A DNA stretch of 64,000 nt from Sphingopyxis panaciterrae (GTDB lineage: Bacteria; Pseudomonadota; Alphaproteobacteria; Sphingomonadales; Sphingomonadaceae), in contig NZ_JAASQN010000001.1 of the NCBI RefSeq assembly GCF_011762125.1, positions 682,001-746,000 of the forward strand, read 5' to 3'. The position numbers and the translations under genes were made by a program. Shown here in pieces: positions 51,085 through 56,845 of this stretch. The notes under the pieces are model-generated. The model ran no database searches. It was not told where the DNA came from and saw nothing but the letters and a program-made list of their open reading frames with translations. Positions within the stretch are counted from its first letter, which is position 1. Each line of letters begins with the position of its first letter.

Positions 51085-52380
51085 TCAGCTTCCGGCGATG
51101 GCGGTGCCGCGGCGCCCCTTTCGAACGAAGGAGAGCGCCGAGCAGATCGTCAACAGGCCAACGATGACCGCGGTGGCATAGGCACAGAGGATATAGAAGC
51201 CCAGCCAGTCCATCGCCGGGGCGGCGATGCTGCGATAGAGGAGCAGCGCAACGCTGCCGGCGTAACCGGACGCATCGGCGATATAGATCAGAAAACCCGC
51301 ATTGCCCGCTTTCCCGATCGCGGCGATCATCCGGTCGAACAGCATCGCATTGAACGGCGTGTAGGCGAGGTACAGTCCGGCGCCGGTCAGGATCATCCAG
51401 TCGAGCGGCGTCAGCCAGTGCGCCTGGAAGGCCAGCGTCGAAAGCCCGAGCAACAGCGCGCCGATGATGATGATGCCATGCATCGCGAGCAGCGCGCGCA
51501 GATTGTCGCGCACCAGCATCAGCGATCCGAGCGCGGCCAGGGCAATAACCGCCACCGGAATCTCGCTCTGGGAAAACACCGATGCTTCGCCGCCAAAGCC
51601 GAGCCCGATCCAGATCTCTGCCGCGAAATTGTCGCGGAAATCGCGCAGCGCGGTCAGCAGCACATATCCCAGTACGAGGAGGAGCATCGCCATGCCGTGA
51701 TCGCGCAGGAAGGCGGCACGGTCCGCCCGCAACATCGGCTTGCGAACCGCACGCTCCGCCTCGTCGCGCCGGTCGGGCGGGGGCAGCATTTCGAGCGCCC
51801 AGACCGATATCAGCAACAGCGGGATGAACAGGCCGCCGGTGGCCGCGGGCATCCAGACGTCGCTGACGCCCGCCTGCATGAGCAGGACGGCAACACTCTT
51901 CACGACCCCGGAAGAAAGGATGAAGCTGGCACATAATAATGCGCCCATCACCTCCGACGTTCGCCGTCCCTCAAGATAGCTGAACACAAGGCCCCAGATC
52001 ATGCCGAGCGGCAGGCCATTCAGAAACAGGCAGGCGACGTTCCACGGCGCGGGCAGCAGCGCGAAGAGGATGAGCGCCAGCCACGACATGCCGATCAGCC
52101 CGACGATGGCGATGGCGCGTCCCTTGCGGCCGATTTCGGCGATGACCCGGATGCCGATCATCTTCGACAGCGCATAACCGCAAACTTGGGCGATCAGGAG
52201 CGCCGTCTTGTAATCGACCGCGATGCTCCATCCCGCAACGTCGACATAGGTCGCCGCGGCAAAGGGCTTGCGGAACGCATACATCGAAAAATAGGCGAAA
52301 AAACCGGCAAGCCCGGCGAAAGTCGCAAAGAGCGGCGCGGGCCATCGCGCGATCAAAGAGGTGAAGCGGCGCACGAACAT
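51085..52380 (-). CDS. DUF5690 family MFS-type membrane transporter
   Basis: A 431-residue integral membrane protein with about twelve hydrophobic helices. The N-terminus has FFAYFSMYAFRKPFAAATY, followed by YKTALLIAQVCGYALSKMIGIRVI, LFLNGLPLGMIWGLVFSYLEGRR and SGVVKSVAVLLM, which mark the DUF5690 family. Its organisation recalls glycerol-phosphate/hexose-phosphate antiporters of the MFS (GlpT/UhpT side), and the RKPF motif is shared in spirit, but no substrate is proven. A perfect GntR-type operator sits 46 bp upstream of the start, so it is probably the inner-membrane importer for the product of the phospholipase pathway. Confidence 0.85.
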   Translation of the reverse strand: MFVRRFTSLIARWPAPLFATFAGLAGFFAYFSMYAFRKPFAAATYVDVAGWSIAVDYKTALLIAQVCGYALSKMIGIRVIAEIGRKGRAIAIVGLIGMSWLALILFALLPAPWNVACLFLNGLPLGMIWGLVFSYLEGRRTSEVMGALLCASFILSSGVVKSVAVLLMQAGVSDVWMPAATGGLFIPLLLISVWALEMLPPPDRRDEAERAVRKPMLRADRAAFLRDHGMAMLLLVLGYVLLTALRDFRDNFAAEIWIGLGFGGEASVFSQSEIPVAVIALAALGSLMLVRDNLRALLAMHGIIIIGALLLGLSTLAFQAHWLTPLDWMILTGAGLYLAYTPFNAMLFDRMIAAIGKAGNAGFLIYIADASGYAGSVALLLYRSIAAPAMDWLGFYILCAYATAVIVGLLTICSALSFVRKGRRGTAIAGS

Positions 52381-52422
52381 GGTCCCGAGATGAAGACGAT
52401 CGCAGCCGGATGGCTGATCTCA

Positions 52423-52440
52423 AACTGGTATGGACCAGTT
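52423..52440. promoter_or_regulatory. GntR/UTRA-type operator AACTGGTATGGACCAGTT (site 3)
   Basis: Perfect 7-bp arms (AACTGGT and ACCAGTT) around ATGG, the best of the three sites, 43 bp before the transporter ATG. Overlap with the presumed core promoter fits repression. Confidence 0.75.
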
Positions 52441-52924
52441 CTCGGACAAATTTGTGACGGACGAGCCGATTTTCGATATCCGGCACCGTGGTTGTTCATT
52501 CGAACGATGCGACCGCGAACAGGGCGAAATCCGTCGGATATCAAACCAGGGCCGCTTCACCGCTGGCTCGCAAGCCGACCGGCCGCTACCCGCCAGCAAT
52601 CATAAGAAATGACCTGGATTATCGCAATCCGCGTAACATGGTCCTGATCGACATGGTCTTGAGTCCTTGCGTATCGCCCCATTCATATTCGGGTATGCTC
52701 GCTGACGGTGAACCCGCCGGTAGCAGCATCGGGTTGCGCGGGGCTCAGTTCTGAGCACCGCCGCACTGTGGAACGAGCGACCACAGCCAGAACTAGCCGA
52801 GGCGTGCTCATGAACTCCGATCGATGAGCGGTGAGGACGCGGTTAGAAATACGCTAGAAGGCGCGCGGCGCCGGCCGGCACTGACGCGCTAGACTTGCGC
52901 TAAGTGGTTTTTTCTGGAAGAAAA
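52441..52924. other. noncoding spacer on the chromosomal side of the island boundary
   Basis: About 480 bp without a convincing gene. Short frames (for example 52488-52754) lack motifs and plausible ribosome sites. This is presumably the original sequence downstream of the tRNA gene. Confidence 0.35.
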
Positions 52925-52976
52925 TGGTGGACGCACTTTTTTTTAGGGCTCGAACCTAGGACCCGCTGATTAAGAG
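52925..52976 (-). tRNA. 3' half of tRNA-Lys(CUU), interrupted; attachment-site remnant
   Basis: Read on the minus strand the segment starts at the anticodon loop CTCTTAA (anticodon CTT), then TCAGCGGGTCC, T-arm CTAGG-TTCGAGC-CCTA, and ends GTGCGTCCACCA. It equals the 3' half of an alphaproteobacterial tRNA-Lys, including encoded CCA, except for seven extra A residues inside the T-stem (8 T on the plus strand, 52937-52944). The bases 5' of the anticodon loop (CCACG) cannot pair with TCAGC, so the 5' half is missing and no functional tRNA is made. Integrative elements leave such 3' copies at the end opposite the intact tRNA, so the element should lie to the right. Confidence 0.8.
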
Positions 52977-53280
52977 CGTGGCTTAAGCTCTTGTTATTGC
53001 TATTCATTTTGCGTCATTGTGACCCACGGAGCGCACGAAACCGTATCTTGGACCTGCTGATTTCCGAGCATATCGTCTCACGTCCGAGCATTCAATTTTA
53101 GTCGTCCGATACCCCCTTGGGACCCCAGCGGAAGATCGTCGTTTTTCCGGGTATCAGAGCGAAGGAGGATAGGCCCCGCGAGCGGAAAAGGCTCGAGCGG
53201 TCAGCAATGTCGTATCGCGGTGTGCGTTCGAAGTCAGGGTAAATCCCACGCGCTCGGGCGGCTAAATCTCACGCAGACTC
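52977..53280. other. noncoding spacer, island side
   Basis: About 300 bp between the tRNA fragment and the fic promoter, with no recognisable gene, repeat or RNA. Confidence 0.35.
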
Positions 53281-53281
53281 A

Positions 53282-53340
53282 TGATCGATAGAAAGATGTT
53301 TTATAAATCAATTTATGCCGATATTGTGATCGATAGAAAG
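53282..53340 (+). promoter_or_regulatory. direct repeats TGATCGATAGAAAG and palindrome before fic
   Basis: Two identical 14-bp direct repeats at 53282-53295 and 53327-53340, 45 bp apart, flank ATAAATCAATTTAT (53303-53316), a palindrome with 6-bp arms. They end 14 bp before the fic ATG. This looks like a regulatory array, perhaps for autoregulation. Confidence 0.45.
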
Positions 53341-53354
53341 GTGGCTGATCGATC

Positions 53355-54464
53355 ATGCGCTGGAACTGGCAACGGCCGGAATGGCCAAATTTCCGATATG
53401 ATGCGGCGCGTTTGCGCTCGGCGGAAACGCAGTTCCTTAAAGGGGCCGGTGTTGTCGTCGGCACCATGCATCATCTCGATGGCGAGGCCCAGCGCGGCTT
53501 AACGATCGAGATCATCTCGCAGGAAACGGTCGATAGCTCCGCGATCGAGGGTGAAGTGCTCGACCGTGCCAGCGTGCAGTCGTCGGTCGCAAAGCAACTC
53601 GGCTTCGCTGCCCCGGAGCGCCGGGCCAATGCGGCAGAGGCTGGCGCCGCTGAGCTCATGGTGGACTTGTACCAGAGCTACGCCCGGCCGCTGACCGATC
53701 AGCAGTTGTTCGATTGGCATAAAATGCTGATGCATGGCCGAAGAGACATCAAAGACATCGGTGCCTACCGGACGCACGCCGATCCGATGCAAATCGTGTC
53801 TGGCCCGCTTCACGCGCCGCAGGTCCACTATGAAGCGCCATCATCGGAGCAAGTACCGGCAGAGATGCAGGCGTTCGTTCAGTGGTTCAACGACAGCGCA
53901 CCCAACGGCACCACGCCGCTTGCAGCGATCACACGGGCAGGGATTGCACACCTATGGTTTGAATCGATCCATCCGTTCGAGGACGGCAATGGGCGTATCG
54001 GCCGAGCCATTGCGGAAAAGGCGCTGGCACAGGCTCTAGAGGCGCCGACGCTGACCGCACTTGCCGAGGCGATCCATCGGCATCGCAAGGCCTATTACAT
54101 GGAGTTGCATCGCGCGAGCGAGACAAACGAGATCGACGCTTGGTTAGAATGGTTCGCCAATATCGTTCTTGAGGCTCAGGCGCGGACGATCACACGCATC
54201 CGATTCCTTATCGAGAAAGCCCGCATGTTCGATCGGTTGAACGGTCGGATCAATATGAGACAGGAAAAGGCCCTTCTGCGCATGTTCGCCGAAGGGCCGG
54301 ACGGCTTCGTGGGTGGGCTCAGTGCTCGCAACTATCAAACGATCACCGATGCGACATCAGCCACGACGACCCGCGATCTCGCCGAATTAGTCGAACTCAA
54401 CGCGCTAAGACGTACCGGCGAACGGCGTTACGCGCGCTACAATCTCAACGTGGATATTGAGTGA
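53355..54464 (+). CDS. Fic family protein (AMPylase-type)
   Basis: A 369-residue Fic protein. The active-site motif HPFEDGNGRIGR begins at His206 and is complete, with the ATP-binding Asn and Arg. An N-terminal inhibitory helix with the [S/T]xxxE[G/N] signature is seen as S61-SAI-E65-G66, so this is a self-inhibited class II enzyme. The C-terminal 100 residues look like a winged helix-turn-helix (MRQEKALLRMFAEGP, TTTRDLAELVELNALRR). Such proteins attach AMP to Tyr, Ser or Thr of target proteins. The ATG at 53355 follows a region of direct repeats. It is the first gene inside the island. Confidence 0.92.
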   Translation: MRWNWQRPEWPNFRYDAARLRSAETQFLKGAGVVVGTMHHLDGEAQRGLTIEIISQETVDSSAIEGEVLDRASVQSSVAKQLGFAAPERRANAAEAGAAELMVDLYQSYARPLTDQQLFDWHKMLMHGRRDIKDIGAYRTHADPMQIVSGPLHAPQVHYEAPSSEQVPAEMQAFVQWFNDSAPNGTTPLAAITRAGIAHLWFESIHPFEDGNGRIGRAIAEKALAQALEAPTLTALAEAIHRHRKAYYMELHRASETNEIDAWLEWFANIVLEAQARTITRIRFLIEKARMFDRLNGRINMRQEKALLRMFAEGPDGFVGGLSARNYQTITDATSATTTRDLAELVELNALRRTGERRYARYNLNVDIE

Positions 54465-54694
54465 GGATCGGCGGCATTCGATTTCGTGAGACCGCAAAAT
54501 CCCAGAACAGTCGCACGCCACTTGGTCCGAACGTCGTCCCGAGACGTTGGTCTGAAACACCCCCCGGTCACATGGCGGCATAGCCATATCGCGCTGGGCT
54601 GAACTTTCCCGATGCAGGTCCTCCGCGCACCGGGAATTCCTTTGAGATCGCCGGATTTCCATGATTATTGAGGTGTCATTCGAAAGGATGGCAC

Positions 54695-54962
54695 ATGCAA
54701 AAAGCACTTACAGACAAAACGATCGAAGCCGTGAAGGCGGGACCGAAGCGACAAGAGTTTCACGATTTACGCTGCCCGGGAATGACGCTTCGCGTTGAGC
54801 GATCGGGCCGTAAAACCTTCTACATCAAGTTCCGATACGGGCTGAAACAGAAGCGGATGAAGCTCGGCGTTTATCCGCGAATGTCACTGGCAACCGCACG
54901 AGGAAAAGCGAACGATCTTCTTCGTCAGGTGGATGAAGGCGTCGATCCCACGAAGCGTATGC
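54695..54962 (+). pseudogene. tyrosine integrase, N-terminal fragment (DUF4102 arm-binding domain)
   Basis: Residues 1-89 (ALTDKTIEAVKAGPKRQEFHD, MTLRVERSGRKTFYIKFRYG, KLGVYPRMSLATARGKANDLL, GVDPTKR) are the arm-type DNA-binding domain of P4-type integrases. After about 54962 the frame continues to 55210 with unrelated low-complexity residues, and the core-binding and catalytic domains (R, H, R, Y) are absent. AAAGGATGGCAC precedes the ATG at 54695. The gene was probably cut by a deletion whose junction joins it to the start of another broken gene on the minus strand. Confidence 0.85.
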
Positions 54963-55077
54963 ATTCGCCGGGGCGAACGACGCCCAGCCGCCGCAAAACG
55001 CGAATGTCGAGCGCCAGCACTTCCTCAACATTGCCAACATGCGTTGATCGCCGCGCACCCGATCCAATGCCGCCCAT
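54925..55077 (-). pseudogene. N-terminal fragment of a small GGxGSGRR-type phage/plasmid-like protein
   Basis: The 50-residue reading frame begins MGGIGSGARRSTHVGNVEEV and continues LALDIRVLRRLGVVRPGECI, a pattern seen at the start of uncharacterised mobile-element proteins. The strong GGAGGAATTC right before the ATG (55077) shows that this was a real start. After about residue 40 it enters the integrase fragment in antisense and ends, so it is truncated. Confidence 0.5.
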
Positions 55078-55221
55078 GAATTCCTCCTGCATCTCGGACG
55101 GCATCATACATCCGAAACCGTTCGGTCTCAGGCCCAGCCTCCGGCTCTGCGGAAGGCGGCTCCGTGCCTCTCAAGCTGGCTATTCAGCGAAATACTGTGG
55201 CTTGGGGTAGGTGCCCTGGCC

Positions 55222-55425
55222 CTAATCGAGCAGCCGCCCCGGCGTTACACCCAAGGCCGCAGCTAGCTTGTCCACTACGGTGATAGTCGGGTTGCGCGCG
55301 CCCCGTTCAAGGTCGCTGATGTAGGTGCGGTGCAATCCGGCCTCGTCCGCGAATGCTTCCTGCGACCAGCCCTTTTCCTGCCGTAGCAGGCGCAGGTTTC
55401 TCGCAAGACGTTCCCGAATATCCAT
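55222..55425 (-). CDS. small XRE/HTH_3 transcriptional regulator
   Basis: A 67-residue protein that is almost entirely one helix-turn-helix domain (LARNLRLLRQEKGWSQEAFA, DEAGLHRTYISDLERGARNP, VDKLAAALGVTPGRLL). The size resembles restriction-modification controller proteins and phage Cro-like repressors. The ATG at 55425 was taken; a start at 55446 would add seven residues. It is divergent from the DUF5818-like gene and near two restriction systems, so control of one of them is possible but unproven. Confidence 0.85.
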   Translation of the reverse strand: MDIRERLARNLRLLRQEKGWSQEAFADEAGLHRTYISDLERGARNPTITVVDKLAAALGVTPGRLLD

Positions 55426-55565
55426 CACTGCGACATGGACCGTCATGTAGCCAATCAGTCTACAGACGATCGGTTACAATTCACTTTGCCAGAGCGCCGC
55501 CATTTTCTTATCGATGTCACTTATCGACTACAGCGAGAGGTGGCTATGCATCGCCAAACAGACCA

Positions 55566-55826
55566 ATGCCGTTAGGCACACTTCATACGGTTGAGGGGAT
55601 CGTGCGCCATGAGCCGCGCCGCTTCATCCTCGCGGTTCATGGTGGCGGCGAATGGGAGCTTGAGCCGGATCGCCATGTCGTGCGGCACGTCGATTGTTCG
55701 GTCGTGATCGAGGGCGTTCGAACTGGTTTCAACCGGCTAGAGGTCGTGCGTATCAAACGCGAAGGGGAAGAATGGCCACCTGAACAAAGCTGGACGGCTT
55801 GGTTCAATCGCTGGCGGAAGCGATAG
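55566..55826 (+). CDS. small DUF5818-like protein
   Basis: An 86-residue protein starting MPLGTLHTVEGIVRHEPRRF, with short beta-strand-rich composition (ELEPDRHVVRHVDCSVVIEG, LEVVRIKRE). It resembles DUF5818, a small family common in sphingomonads, of unknown role. No signal peptide or membrane segment. It overlaps the convergent restriction-gene fragment by 23 bp. Confidence 0.6.
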   Translation: MPLGTLHTVEGIVRHEPRRFILAVHGGGEWELEPDRHVVRHVDCSVVIEGVRTGFNRLEVVRIKREGEEWPPEQSWTAWFNRWRKR

Positions 55827-56349
55827 GGCCGGGGATGTATGAGCGTTTCAGAGGCAGCAACATCTGATAGCGCGGCTCAAACTGGTGGTAATGCTCGTAG
55901 ATCAATTCGATTAATGCCGCCCCGTCGATCAGTCGCAAGTTCGGCTTGGTCTGCTCAAAGGTTCGTGCATCGGCCGAAAACGAACCGAGCGTCACGAACA
56001 GGCCTTTTTCCTCCCGCTCAATCGCGCCGAACAGCTTTTGCACATCCGGGCGGCCGATGGTGGACAGAATTTGCTTGCATTGCACCTTGATGATGGGCGG
56101 TTCGAAGCCGAGTTCGTCCCGGTGCGCGATTATGTCCACCCCGCCATCCGCCGATGCCTGCGTAACCCGCGAGTAATAGCCCATGCACTTTAGCAAGTGC
56201 GCGATGAAATGCTCAAATTGATAGGGTGTCTGTGATGTCTTCAGGCGCTTGATGATGAAGTCCTCGGTCGTTTCCTCCACCTGTTCGGAAACCCGTTCTG
56301 CACTCGCTTCGTCTATATCCGCAGGTTCAAAGGCTTCGCCTTGGGGCAT
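55804..56349 (-). pseudogene. Mrr-like restriction endonuclease, catalytic half (separated from N-terminal half)
   Basis: A 181-residue frame with the Mrr_cat nuclease core: FEHFIAHLLKCMGYYSRVTQ, GGVDIIAHRDELGFEPPIIKVQCK with the Asp and the QxK of the PD-(D/E)xK site, and GLFVTLGSFSADAR. Intact relatives have about 150 more residues in front. Here the frame opens at ATG 56349 directly after an in-frame TGA, and the missing N-terminal domain is found on the opposite strand beginning at 56354. The catalytic domain may still be made, but as a truncated protein. Confidence 0.75.
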
Positions 56350-56353
56350 TCAT

Positions 56354-56845
56354 ATGCGCCGCGATCACGGACTTGCTCCGATTGAGCAGGGCTATATCGC
56401 AATCGGCTGGCACGAAATGGGCGACCTGTCCCTCATCAAGCCGACGCGCGACGCATTCAAAGCCGAATATGAACGCGCTTATCCCGATGCTGGGCTGGGC
56501 AAGGTCCGCACGTCGGCGGGTGTCCCCTTTCGCTTTCTTGTGGAAATGAAACCCGGCGATATCGTCATCTTCCCATCTAAGCCCGACCGGATGGTTAACA
56601 TCGGCGTGGTTGATGGCCCCTATCTCTACCAAGCGCAGGCACCGTTCGATTGCCCGCACCGCCGTGCTGTCAAATGGCTCAAGCACATCCCGCGCGCCGA
56701 CTTCAGCCAGAGCGCGCTCAATGAAATCGGCTCGGCGCTCACACTGTTCAAGGTGGCGACTAACGCCGACGAGTTTCTTGCGGCGCTGGAAATCGTGCGG
56801 TCTGCCATCAAATGTCGCCCGTGTCGTTTTCAAAGGTTTTTATAA
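56354..56845 (+). pseudogene. Mrr-like restriction endonuclease, N-terminal half in inverted orientation
   Basis: A 163-residue frame: QGYIAIGWHEMGDLSLIKPT, FRFLVEMKPGDIVIFPSKPD, NIGVVDGPYLYQAQAPFDCP, RRAVKWLKHIPRADFSQSA, FKVATNADEFLAALE. These are the blocks of the N-terminal domain that precedes Mrr_cat in this type of restriction enzyme. It lacks the first residues of the domain, and its last 10 codons run into the 3' end of hsdR. The orientation relative to the catalytic half is best explained by inversion of this 0.45-kb piece. Confidence 0.65.

Noticed and set aside
52488..52754. 88-residue frame in the spacer before the island
   Set aside because: No motif, no ribosome site and low-complexity composition; not supported as a gene.
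52925..52976. Functional tRNA-Lys gene
   Set aside because: No 5' half, unpaired anticodon stem and seven extra A in the T-stem; only a 3' copy.
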